Shown: positions 1 through 6,413 of the stretch, piece by piece
Numbering within the stretch: the stretch's first letter is position 1
Layout: the number at the start of each line of letters is the position of its first letter
From: Planctomycetota bacterium
GTDB lineage: Bacteria; Planctomycetota; Planctomycetia; Pirellulales; Lacipirellulaceae
DNA length: 7,518 bases
Assembly (NCBI GenBank): GCA_029259975.1
Contig: JAJDEE010000095.1
Coordinates: 1 to 7,518, forward strand
Reading direction: 5' to 3'
Made by a program: the position numbers and the translations under genes
The notes under the pieces: generated by a model
The model's database searches: none
Seen by the model: only the letters and a program-made list of their open reading frames with translations
What the model was told of the DNA's origin: nothing

Positions 1-663
1 GAGCGCCGCGACCGAGTCGATGACGATCACGTCGACGGCGTTTGATTTGACAAGCATCTCGGTGATCTGCATCGCCTCTTCGCCATGCCCCGGCTGACTG
101 ACGAGCAGCGTTTCGAGATCTACGCCCAGTTTCTTGGCCCAGCTAGGGTCGAGTGCGTGTTCGGCATCGATAAATGCAGCGATGCCACCCTCTTTTTGTG
201 CCTGGGCAATAACGTGCAAAGCGAGGGTCGTTTTGCCGCTCGACTCGGGACCGTAAATCTCGATGATGCGGCCCTTCGGGATGCCCTGTCCGCCCAAGGC
301 GATATCGAGCGACAGACTGCCGGTCGGAATCCCCTCGATCCGCTTGATATTGTCCCCCCCCAGCGGCATGATCGAGCCTTCGCCGAACTGTTTCTCGATC
401 GACGCGACCGTGTGCAGCAGCTCGTCGCTGTCTTGCAGCATTTTTTCGACGGGCGATCCTTTCGCTAGCTTGCGGGCTGATTTGCTCGCATTTTTGTCAG
501 CTTTTCCCTTGCCTTTTTTGGCCATTGTATCTTTCCCAGGTGTAGTGGCTCGTGGGGACGCCTTTTTCGCAGGTGCTTTTTCTGTCGCGGTTACAGCTTT
601 GGCGGGTCCCTTTGTAGCAGACCCATTCGTGGAGGTAGTTTTCGTGGCAGTTGCTGTCACCAT
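1..663 (-). CDS. recA: Recombinase RecA, N-terminal 221 residues (3' end outside the window), with a long basic N-terminal tail
   Basis: RecA is the ATP-dependent strand-exchange protein of homologous recombination and the co-protease that triggers SOS LexA cleavage. Visible are the IEKQFGEGSIMPLG start of the core (about residues 89-102), the Walker A loop GPESSGKT (138-145), the FIDAEHALDP segment with the catalytic Glu (E168) and the Walker B strand DVIVIDSVAAL (211-221), where the window ends. The start is taken as ATG 663: an in-frame TAA lies five codons upstream, and AAAGGG sits 8 bases before it. ATG 525 is an alternative and would give MAKKGKGK as the N-terminus. From ATG 663, Walker A lies about 72 residues further in than in E. 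coli RecA; from ATG 525, about 26. The extra tail is rich in Lys, Ala, Thr and Pro and probably unstructured. Identity is certain; only the start is open. Confidence 0.95.
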   Translation of the reverse strand, partial: MVTATATKTTSTNGSATKGPAKAVTATEKAPAKKASPRATTPGKDTMAKKGKGKADKNASKSARKLAKGSPVEKMLQDSDELLHTVASIEKQFGEGSIMPLGGDNIKRIEGIPTGSLSLDIALGGQGIPKGRIIEIYGPESSGKTTLALHVIAQAQKEGGIAAFIDAEHALDPSWAKKLGVDLETLLVSQPGHGEEAMQITEMLVKSNAVDVIVIDSVAAL

Positions 664-671
664 AGTTTTGA

Positions 672-677
672 CCCTTT
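672..677 (-). promoter_or_regulatory. Probable ribosome binding site of recA (supports ATG 663)
   Basis: On the minus strand AAAGGG lies 8 bases before ATG 663. The inner ATG 525 is preceded by GGGAAAG at 5 bases, a poorer match. This, together with the promoter position, favours the longer RecA. Confidence 0.4.
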
Positions 678-738
678 ATCCAACAGTTTGACGATGCTTG
701 CAAGCCGCCGATGCGACCCCGATGAGATACTGTACGTA

Positions 739-766
739 CGAATAGTGTATCGGTGTTCACTATTCG
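739..766. promoter_or_regulatory. 28-bp dyad in the recA promoter, candidate operator
   Basis: CGAATAGTG (739-747) and CACTATTCG (758-766) form perfect 9-bp inverted arms around a 10-bp centre. The dyad fills the spacer and covers the -10 box of the candidate recA promoter, where a repressor would block transcription. recA is normally in the LexA regulon, so a lineage-specific LexA (SOS) box is the natural guess. It does not match the E. coli CTGT-N8-ACAG, Gram-positive or alphaproteobacterial LexA boxes. The symmetry is seen; the LexA assignment is inference. Confidence 0.5.
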
Positions 767-772
767 GTGCAA
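744..772 (-). promoter_or_regulatory. Candidate sigma-70-type promoter of recA
   Basis: Minus strand: TTGCAC (772-767) and TACACT (749-744) are separated by 17 bases, matching the -35 and -10 consensus at 3 and 4 of 6 positions. Transcription would start near 737 and give a leader of about 74 bases before ATG 663. The individual boxes are weak. The call rests on the spacing, the position upstream of recA and the dyad that lies across it. Confidence 0.4.
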
Positions 773-923
773 GATTATTTTTGCTGGAAAAATCAGAAAA
801 TCTTTCCAAGTGCGTGCAGCTGCTTGGAGCGAGGAGGAGATAGGACGCGTAGGAACGCTGATTTAGCGGATTTTTGCAGGTTCTGGGTAGGGCAGTGCCT
901 TTGGCTGAAAGCCGAGGGGTTCA

Positions 924-2855
924 TCAGTCCAGCAATTCTCGTTTTCGGAGCTGCTGGAAGATCAAATGCTGCGTCGCGGCCGGCTCGAATACCAGCAGAA
1001 TTTTTCCGGTTGGGTCGTAGAGAATAACGCCAGCCGTTTGGTTTTGGCCAAGCGAGTGAAGCTGAGCGACCTGGCCCTCGAATTCTTGCCGCAACGGATA
1101 AAGCTCTAGCTGCAGTTCGTGTTGCACTTTGGTGGCCGAGGTGATTTCAATCGCGTGGCCGGTCGTCGCTCGCCAGCCGAGGCCTAGCGGTTCGAGTACC
1201 TTTTCTAGCGCCTCGCTCCAGGGTCGGCCGTTAATGGCACAGGCGATCGTGGTGGCGGGCCAAATTTCGGATTCGGCCAGTGCGGGCCAATCGATTTGTA
1301 GGGGCACGCCCATTTCGGTTTGCCAATAGTCAAAAACTTGATCGATCGGTGTGAATTGCGAAAAAGTGAAAGTTGTCGGCTTGGCCAGGTCTTTGTGCAG
1401 CAGCGCATTGGCTGGCGTGCCAACCAATCGCTTGACCGGGTAGTGGCTTCGAGGCGGCAGGTTGCGTGCGAGGCGTAGACGCTCGAGCAAGATCAAGACT
1501 TGGTACTGCGCTTGCTGGGTTTGCTCAATCCGTAACTTTTGGTCTGTGGCTGCGAGGGTGCCTTTGCCTCCAGCAGTTTGCCAAGTCGAGGGAGCGACCA
1601 ATTGTTCGACCCAGTTGGCGAGTTCTGCTTTGCTCGTCTGCTGGCCGAGCAAATCGTCGATAGGATAGTTGATTTCGCGGCGCTTTGTGGCTTCTTGGCG
1701 GGTGACAATCACTTGTTCGCCGCGGGGTGTATGCTCCAGGTGTAGTGGCTTGAGTATTTGGTCGAGCATCTGGCCCAAGCTGAGTTCGCTGGCATCAAGC
1801 GAGACTTGCTGCTGTGGCGTGATGCCTGCCATCAGCAGTTGGTCGGGGGCAACGCTGATCGGCACGCCGCTGATTTGCGAGAACAGCCGTAAACAATCGA
1901 CCAGCGGCAAGCGGTCGATTCTTACCTGTGGAATCAGCAACGCCAATTGCTTTTCGGCGTCGCGTGTCAGGGTCTCTTTTCCCTGGTCGGGGCCGCGACG
2001 AACAAGTGGCCTTGTCGACGGGACTTCTGCTGGGGGTGCCACCGGTTCGTCCAATGTCGTTGGCTCGGCAGGCTCCACGGGTTCGAGGGGCTGGTCGAGT
2101 GTCGCGAGTGTCATATTTTCGGGATCGAAGTCGAGCGGGTTAAAGCGGCGGGCGATTCGAGGTGCCTTTTCTGGCACTGGCGTGGGCGAATTTTCCGCAG
2201 GTTTGCTGTTTGGCGGCTGTGCGACGGGTTCGAGAATTGGTTGCGAGGCTACGATTTTCTCGTGAGTCGGTACAGGCTGTTCGGTTTTTGGAGTGATCTC
2301 TGGAGTGATCTCTGGAGTGATCTCTGGTTGCGTTTCAACGGTTTGGGAATCTCCTGGCGTTGGCTCTGCGGGCGTTAGCGCGGTGGGCGTCAGTACGGTG
2401 GAAGAAACTTGGGTTGGTTGCGTCTCGCGGTTGTGCGGCACAAGTGCCGTCGCCTCGTTTGTTTTGTTGGTGAGGGTGCGTGTGTAGAGGGTGGCACCTA
2501 CTACTGTTGCGCCAACTAAAAAACTGGCCAACGACCAGGCGATAATTTTGACTTTGGTTGCCTGTGCGCTCGCAGTGAGGGCGGCGGATTGCTCGGTAAC
2601 AGGAGGAGCCTCGGGTACGCTATCCGGCTGTGGAGGAGGCGGAGGTGCTGGTTGCTCAGAGACGGCAGCTACGGCTGGGGCTGCTACAGCTGGGGCTGCG
2701 GGAACGTTTGCATCGGAAGTGCTTGCCGCAGCGGGCGGCGCGACTTCGACCATGCTGTCGCAGCGTGGACAGGCAAGGATCTGGCCGATCAGCGACTCGT
2801 TGCGCACCGTGAGCTTCGCTTGGCACGTGACGCAGATAATCTTGAAAGGTTCCAC
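924..2855 (-). CDS. Zinc-ribbon, single-pass membrane protein with two secretin/STN-like domains, function unknown
   Basis: A 643-residue protein of unknown function with a planctomycete-style layout. Residues about 4-35 form a zinc ribbon with Cys at 8, 11, 29 and 32 (CVTC and CPRC). A Pro/Ala-rich stretch follows, then one hydrophobic segment (about 104-124), then a long Pro/Glu/Thr linker containing an EITP triplicate. The C-terminal half has two STN-like modules (about 310-385 and 495-575), built as a helix, a GVPI/GVPL strand and an ILKPL or VLEPL helix. Between them is a 'PSTWQTAGGKG' segment of the kind found in many planctomycete proteins. The ribbon is likely cytoplasmic and the C-terminus periplasmic. 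The start is GTG 2855, because the ribbon begins there; ATG 2897 lies inside an inverted repeat and adds 14 unlikely residues. The upstream neighbour (4640-3015) carries the same domain. A role in envelope assembly or secretion is possible but not shown. Confidence 0.85.
   Translation of the reverse strand: MEPFKIICVTCQAKLTVRNESLIGQILACPRCDSMVEVAPPAAASTSDANVPAAPAVAAPAVAAVSEQPAPPPPPQPDSVPEAPPVTEQSAALTASAQATKVKIIAWSLASFLVGATVVGATLYTRTLTNKTNEATALVPHNRETQPTQVSSTVLTPTALTPAEPTPGDSQTVETQPEITPEITPEITPKTEQPVPTHEKIVASQPILEPVAQPPNSKPAENSPTPVPEKAPRIARRFNPLDFDPENMTLATLDQPLEPVEPAEPTTLDEPVAPPAEVPSTRPLVRRGPDQGKETLTRDAEKQLALLIPQVRIDRLPLVDCLRLFSQISGVPISVAPDQLLMAGITPQQQVSLDASELSLGQMLDQILKPLHLEHTPRGEQVIVTRQEATKRREINYPIDDLLGQQTSKAELANWVEQLVAPSTWQTAGGKGTLAATDQKLRIEQTQQAQYQVLILLERLRLARNLPPRSHYPVKRLVGTPANALLHKDLAKPTTFTFSQFTPIDQVFDYWQTEMGVPLQIDWPALAESEIWPATTIACAINGRPWSEALEKVLEPLGLGWRATTGHAIEITSATKVQHELQLELYPLRQEFEGQVAQLHSLGQNQTAGVILYDPTGKILLVFEPAATQHLIFQQLRKRELLD
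2290..2325. repeat. Three exact tandem copies of a 12-bp unit inside the zinc-ribbon gene
   Basis: GGAGTGATCTCT occurs at 2290-2301, 2302-2313 and 2314-2325 without a mismatch. It encodes Glu-Ile-Thr-Pro three times in the periplasmic linker. Perfect identity suggests recent slippage; changes in copy number would keep the frame and alter linker length. Confidence 0.9.
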
Positions 2856-2864
2856 TGACAGCAG

Positions 2865-2884
2865 CCTAAAGGAAGACCTAAAGG
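2865..2884. repeat. Short direct repeat before the zinc-ribbon gene
   Basis: CCTAAAGG occurs at 2865-2872 and 2877-2884 with a 12-bp period, directly upstream of GTG 2855. It may be remnant duplication; no function is evident. The AGG it contributes on the minus strand is only a weak ribosome-binding candidate. Confidence 0.4.
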
Positions 2885-2888
2885 GAAA

Positions 2889-2977
2889 AATGACCAATGC
2901 CCAAATCCCAATGACTAATGACTACCGAAAATGCTTGGTGGTACGTATTGGTCATTGGGGCTTGCTCATTGGTCATT
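2889..2977. repeat. Intergenic inverted repeat, AATGACCAATG type
   Basis: Arms of 38 bases (2889-2926 and 2940-2977) pair in exact register around a 13-base loop. They share AATGACCAATG at the outer ends, CCCAATGAC further in and TACC at the loop; 9 or so positions differ. The motifs CAATGAC and TAATGAC also repeat directly inside each arm. It fills most of the gap between the two unknown-function genes and would sit in their joint transcript as a hairpin. I recall similar motifs dispersed in planctomycete intergenic DNA, but could not verify this. Confidence 0.75.
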
Positions 2978-3014
2978 CGTATTTTCATTGTAGCGACTCA
3001 GCCATTATAACAAC

Positions 3015-4640
3015 TCAGCGCGCCGCAGGCTCGAAAACAGCCGGCAGTTTTTCGCCTCGTCTGGCGGCAGCCAAGCGTGTCGTCACAACGATAACGCTGT
3101 GCCGATCGCCTTGGGCCTCGCGAAGGACGTACACCAGCTTTTGCTTGACGTCGGTCGGTCCGCTCGCCGTCTTGTCGGGGTTCGCCCGCAGGAGCACCGC
3201 CAGCAGAATCTCCGCCGCAGGCTTCTCTCGCAGGTCAATCCCCAAGGATTGGTTCTTGGTAATCCCTTCCAATTGTAGGTCACGCCCGGCGATCTGGATG
3301 GGTACGTCGATGTCTTCGGACAGCATTTCGAGGGCACTTTGGAGGGTTTCTTTCGGAAAAACCAGCGAAGTCGTTTGCAGCAACTGCTGCCTCAGCGATA
3401 GAGATTCTGTCGCAGCAGCATTACCACCTCCCAAAGCTCCAGCGGCGTCGCGACCCGCCGCGTCACCCACTCCGACCGCCAACTCCACCCCCATCACCAA
3501 ATTGTGCCCCGCGCGCGCCGGCAAATAAGCCCTTAGCAAGCAAAGCCCCTCCTCCTCGCCCGCGCGCGTGTAGTTGCTAAGTTTCCGCAACATCGCCGGA
3601 AAGCGAGCCAACACCTTGCGACCGTAAGGATGTGGCGGTTCGGCGAGCATGACGTCTTCGACTTGGTCGGCAGACGCTGCGACGCGTTTCTCCAGCAGTG
3701 CCGCAAACCGATGCGGCCGCGTGCCCAGCGCGACGGTCGATTGAAGTTCCAAGAAAAAATTATCGTCCCAATGCGCGCTAATCGCTGTGGCGGTCGCCTC
3801 GTCGCCAAGGAAATCGATCAACGCCTCGCGCAGCGGTTCGCCCGGACCACGCAAAACTTTTTGGCCGCTGATTTGCAGGAATTTCCCGGCGAAGACGAGT
3901 GTCGCCATTCTCGCCGCATCGGTTCGCTGCAAAACTCGTTGCAGCTCGCGAGCAAAAAGTGGTGGCTGCCCAGCGCTGGCCACAAGCTCTAGCAAGGCAT
4001 CGACAGGGCAAAGTACCAACACCTTGCCGCCAGCGGAATCAGGCGAAAAGCAGGCGTAGCCGTCTCGTACCTCTCTCGCCTGTTCGATTTCTTGAGTAGC
4101 CAAAGCTCGTATGAGGCGAAATCGCACGGCGTATTCCAAGCTGCCGCCGCGCGTGGGCCGGATTCCTAGCAGTAGCGTTTCGATTTTTGGCAGGGCGACT
4201 CCCGTCAAGCTCGTCAATTTCTGCGAGACTTGCTGACCCCATGGGCCTAACGCGGCTAACATTTTTTCGCCTTCGTCATGGGCCAACAGCTCAGCCACAC
4301 GAACATGCAAAACGAGTTGTGTACCTGGCAGCAGGTAGCCAAGATCGATCGGCTCGCCTGCTGTTGGCGAAACCCATAGCGACTGACCATCGTCAGCGAA
4401 CGTTGCCTCTTGCACCGTTGGCTCGACGATTTCAGGATTCGGCTGTTCGAGCGTCGCAGCTTCTCGGTTTTCGGCGGCGCGTGGCTGAGGTTGCTCGTCG
4501 TTGCTGGAAAATAGGACGATGCCGATACCAATGAGTACAAGCAGCACACCGCCAACGAGCTTCCACGGCAGACTGCCGTGACGTCGAGGAGTGGTCTTGG
4601 TATCAGCAGTCCTATGAATTTTCAGGCGTTCGTCTTCCAA
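3015..4640 (-). CDS. Single-pass membrane protein with C-terminal STN-like domain, function unknown
   Basis: A 541-residue protein I cannot name. It has a short basic N-terminus, one strongly hydrophobic segment (about 27-45) and a linker rich in Glu, Pro and Ala. A folded middle region (about 75-390) begins near 'DLGYLLPGTQLVLHVR'. A Gly/Ala-rich linker (about 395-412) leads to a C-terminal domain (about 415-520) with VPIQIAG, LEGIT and LLAVLL. That domain lines up with the STN-like module GVPISVAP..AGIT of the downstream gene at 924-2855. The N-in, C-out topology points to a periplasmic body. The start is TTG 4640, preceded by GGGAG at 10 bases; no ATG or GTG occurs before the hydrophobic segment. 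It is probably co-transcribed with the downstream gene across a 159-bp gap. Confidence 0.82.
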   Translation of the reverse strand: MEDERLKIHRTADTKTTPRRHGSLPWKLVGGVLLVLIGIGIVLFSSNDEQPQPRAAENREAATLEQPNPEIVEPTVQEATFADDGQSLWVSPTAGEPIDLGYLLPGTQLVLHVRVAELLAHDEGEKMLAALGPWGQQVSQKLTSLTGVALPKIETLLLGIRPTRGGSLEYAVRFRLIRALATQEIEQAREVRDGYACFSPDSAGGKVLVLCPVDALLELVASAGQPPLFARELQRVLQRTDAARMATLVFAGKFLQISGQKVLRGPGEPLREALIDFLGDEATATAISAHWDDNFFLELQSTVALGTRPHRFAALLEKRVAASADQVEDVMLAEPPHPYGRKVLARFPAMLRKLSNYTRAGEEEGLCLLRAYLPARAGHNLVMGVELAVGVGDAAGRDAAGALGGGNAAATESLSLRQQLLQTTSLVFPKETLQSALEMLSEDIDVPIQIAGRDLQLEGITKNQSLGIDLREKPAAEILLAVLLRANPDKTASGPTDVKQKLVYVLREAQGDRHSVIVVTTRLAAARRGEKLPAVFEPAAR

Positions 4641-4693
4641 GGCTCGCTTGCTCCCGATTCTATCACCCGGCTGGTTGTCTCGCCAAATCTTGC

Positions 4694-4722
4694 TTGTCGC
4701 GGCCCGCCCCAGGCCTTATTAT
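4694..4722 (+). promoter_or_regulatory. Candidate promoter of glutamate dehydrogenase
   Basis: TTGTCG (4694-4699) and TATTAT (4717-4722) with a 17-base spacer match the sigma-70 boxes at 4 and 5 of 6 positions. Transcription would begin near 4729 and leave a leader of about 70 bases. A near-palindrome GTGACTAGCCAC (4741-4752) just downstream of the start could be an operator. A 9-base direct repeat TTTTTTCGC (4755-4763, 4769-4777) follows. Confidence 0.45.
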
Positions 4723-4801
4723 CCACGCAATGCCCCTGTCGTGACTAGCCACAATTTTTTCGCACAGCTTTTTTCGCTGAGTCCTTTTCATTGAGTTAAC
4801 T

Positions 4802-6037
4802 ATGAAATCCTTCGAGGCGGTCAAACAATATTTCGACCGCGCAGCCGATCAGCTCGAACTGACCGACAATATGCGCACCCTGCTGCTCACCGCCAAACGT
4901 GAAGTGCAGGTGCAGATCGCCGTGGAACGCGATAATGGCGATTTGGAAACGCTGATTGGTTTTCGTGTCCAACACGACAATTCTCGCGGACCGATGAAGG
5001 GCGGGCTGCGATTTCACCCGGAGGTCGACCTCGACGAAGTGCGTAGCTTGGCTTCGCTGATGACTTGGAAAACGGCGGTCGTGAATATTCCCTATGGCGG
5101 TGCGAAGGGGGGGATTGCGGTTGACGTTAATACGCTCAGCAATCGCGAGCTGGAACGCATCACGCGCAAGTTCGTCGACGAAATTCACGACGTGATTGGC
5201 CCCGACCACGACATCCCCGCCCCCGATATGGGCACCAACGCCGAAGTCATGTCGTGGATCATGAATCAGCACAACAAGTATCACGGTTTCAATCCGGGTG
5301 TCGTTACCGGAAAGCCCGTCGAACACTATGGCATCCCCGGTCGCGAAGAGGCAACGGGCCGCGGTGTCGGAATCCTCGCAATCAAAACTATCGGTCGCTT
5401 GGGACACAAGCCACAAACCACACGCGTTGCGATCCAAGGCTTCGGCAATGTCGGATCGCATGCAGCGATGTTTTTGCACGATTCCGATTGTAAAGTGGTC
5501 GCGATCAGCGATATCAGTGGCGGCTACTATCGGGCCGAGGGCCTCGATATCCCCGCAGCCATTCGCTACGCCAACGAGCATGGGCGCAACCTAGAGGGCT
5601 TTGCTGAGGCTGATAAAATCACCAACGAAGAACTTTTGGAGCTGGATGTCGAGCTACTGATGCCTGCCGCATTGGGCGGCGTGATCACGGCAGAAAACGC
5701 ACCACGCATTAAAGCCCCACTGATTATCGAGGCCGCGAACGCGCCGGTCAGGCCCGACGCCGACGATCTGCTCGACGAGCGGGGAGTGGTGATTGTGCCC
5801 GACATTTTGGCCAATGCCGGCGGCGTAACCGTCAGCTATTTCGAATGGGTGCAAAACCGCCAATACTACAGCTGGAACCTCGACCGCGTCCGCCAAGAAC
5901 TAGATCGCGTGATGAGCCAAGCCTTCGAGGAGGTCTGGGAACTCTCCCGCGAACGCGAGGTTAGCCTCCGCACCGCGGCATTCATGCTCGGCATCGGTCG
6001 CGTCGGTCGGGCGACAGTGCTGGCGGGGATTACTTAA
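4802..6037 (+). CDS. gdhA: Glutamate dehydrogenase (Glu/Leu/Phe/Val dehydrogenase family, about 45 kDa hexameric type)
   Basis: Cytoplasmic enzyme that interconverts glutamate with 2-oxoglutarate and ammonia using NAD(P). At 411 residues it has the normal length of the small hexameric type. The active-site residues are all present: K66 in PMKGGLRFHP, K90 in MTWKTAVVN, catalytic K102 in PYGGAKGGI and catalytic D142 in PAPDMGTN. Their spacing (24, 12, 40) equals that of K89, K113, K125 and D165 in the Clostridium symbiosum enzyme. The cofactor loop GFGNVG is at 213-218, and an Asp ends the next strand (AISD, D237), which leans toward NAD but does not exclude NADP. ATG 4802 gives the expected N-terminus (MKSFEAVKQYFDRAA), although no clear Shine-Dalgarno precedes it. 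It is divergent from the gene at 4640-3015 across a 161-bp gap. The leucine or phenylalanine dehydrogenase alternative is unlikely from length and motifs. Confidence 0.95.
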   Translation: MKSFEAVKQYFDRAADQLELTDNMRTLLLTAKREVQVQIAVERDNGDLETLIGFRVQHDNSRGPMKGGLRFHPEVDLDEVRSLASLMTWKTAVVNIPYGGAKGGIAVDVNTLSNRELERITRKFVDEIHDVIGPDHDIPAPDMGTNAEVMSWIMNQHNKYHGFNPGVVTGKPVEHYGIPGREEATGRGVGILAIKTIGRLGHKPQTTRVAIQGFGNVGSHAAMFLHDSDCKVVAISDISGGYYRAEGLDIPAAIRYANEHGRNLEGFAEADKITNEELLELDVELLMPAALGGVITAENAPRIKAPLIIEAANAPVRPDADDLLDERGVVIVPDILANAGGVTVSYFEWVQNRQYYSWNLDRVRQELDRVMSQAFEEVWELSREREVSLRTAAFMLGIGRVGRATVLAGIT

Positions 6038-6045
6038 AAAGCTAT

Positions 6046-6308
6046 GGCGATCGGCAGATGAATATTTACCAACCGCAACTCAAAGAGACAACTTTTACCA
6101 CGGAGCAAGGCTATGGAACCACGACGACGCAACGCAGAGCATAAATCAAATTTTACCGCCGAGGACGCAGAGTTACGCAGAGGAAAGAGTGAAGGAGATG
6201 ATTTCTTAAAGCCAATTTCTCTGCGATCCTCTGCGTCCTCTGCGGTGATATCGTGAGGTGGTTTTTTACGCCGGGATAAGGTTGGTGAATTCCTGTTTGC
6301 CGATCGCC
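6046..6308. mobile_element. Possible MITE-like element: 263 bp with 29-bp terminal inverted repeats
   Basis: Positions 6046-6074 and 6280-6308 are inverted copies in gap-free register, about 22 of 29 matching. The outer 11 bases (GGCGATCGGCA) and the inner 7 (ACCAACC) are perfect. There is no coding capacity for a transposase. No clear target duplication is seen (TAT on the left, TAA on the right). It encloses a separate CGCAGAG inverted repeat and a partial copy of the CACGACGACAC family (6119-6135), so it may be a nested pile of repeats. It starts 8 bases after the glutamate dehydrogenase stop. Confidence 0.5.
6153..6248. repeat. Inverted repeat, CGCAGAG type (nested)
   Basis: Arms 6153-6185 and 6216-6248 pair in register around a 30-base loop, with shared blocks ACCGC, GAGGACGCAGAG and CGCAGAG. 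Its centre is offset from that of the surrounding 6046-6308 repeat, so it is an independent structure. I recall the motif (ACCGCAGAGGACGCAGAG) as a dispersed repeat in several unrelated bacteria; this was not checked. Confidence 0.8.
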
Positions 6309-6310
6309 TA

Positions 6311-6381
6311 ACCACGAATCACGCGAATTAAACGAATAATTAATAGCAAACTACTTCCGTGCTATTTGTGCTATTCGTGGT
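6311..6381. repeat. Inverted repeat, ACCACGAAT type
   Basis: ACCACGAAT (6311-6319) is matched by ATTCGTGGT (6373-6381), with weaker pairing further in (CGAATTAAACG against CCGTGCTATTTG). It begins two bases after the end of the 263-bp element and ends 32 bases before ATG 6414, so the promoter of the downstream gene must lie within repeat DNA or further upstream. Confidence 0.7.
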
Positions 6382-6400
6382 CAAAAACATTTGACTCAGT

Positions 6401-6404
6401 GGAG
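6401..6404 (+). promoter_or_regulatory. Ribosome binding site of the cyclic-nucleotide-binding-fold gene
   Basis: GGAG lies 9 bases before ATG 6414. It decides the start: the earlier in-frame ATG 6366 falls inside the ACCACGAAT repeat. Confidence 0.6.
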
Positions 6405-6413
6405 AACTACGCA

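Larger units (their letters stand above)
664..923. other. Intergenic region between the zinc-ribbon gene and recA
   Basis: This 260-bp gap holds the recA leader and promoter. It also has a perfect 10-bp palindrome GCTTGCAAGC (696-705) in the leader and the 8-bp palindrome GTACGTAC (732-739) next to the dyad. No convincing intrinsic terminator follows the zinc-ribbon gene (stop at 926-924), and no small gene is supported between 780 and 923. Confidence 0.5.

Noticed and set aside
497..772. Minus-strand open frame of 91 codons across the recA start
   Set aside because: It is in another frame than RecA, contains no recognisable motif and crosses the promoter dyad.
902..920. Small hairpin GGCT-GAA-AGCC as a terminator after the zinc-ribbon gene
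   Set aside because: The core stem is only 4 bp, the extra pairs are wobbles on the wrong strand, and there is no U-tract.
1669..2265. Plus-strand open frame of 198 codons
   Set aside because: Antisense to the zinc-ribbon gene; Ser/Gly/Arg-rich product without motifs.
2491..3528. Plus-strand open frame of 345 codons
   Set aside because: It is antisense to the two unknown-function genes, runs through the intergenic repeat and has Ser/Arg/Ala-rich low-complexity composition typical of a shadow frame.
4657..4686. Minus-strand promoter TTGGCG-N18-TAGAAT before the TTG-started gene
   Set aside because: Transcription would begin at about 4650, which removes the GGGAG used to support the TTG 4640 start; the boxes are too weak to insist on.
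4796..5581. Minus-strand open frame of 261 codons
   Set aside because: Entirely antisense to glutamate dehydrogenase, whose motifs are unmistakable; no protein family is recognisable in it.
6034..6315. Minus-strand open frame of 93 codons
   Set aside because: It lies wholly within inverted-repeat DNA and translates repeat sequence.
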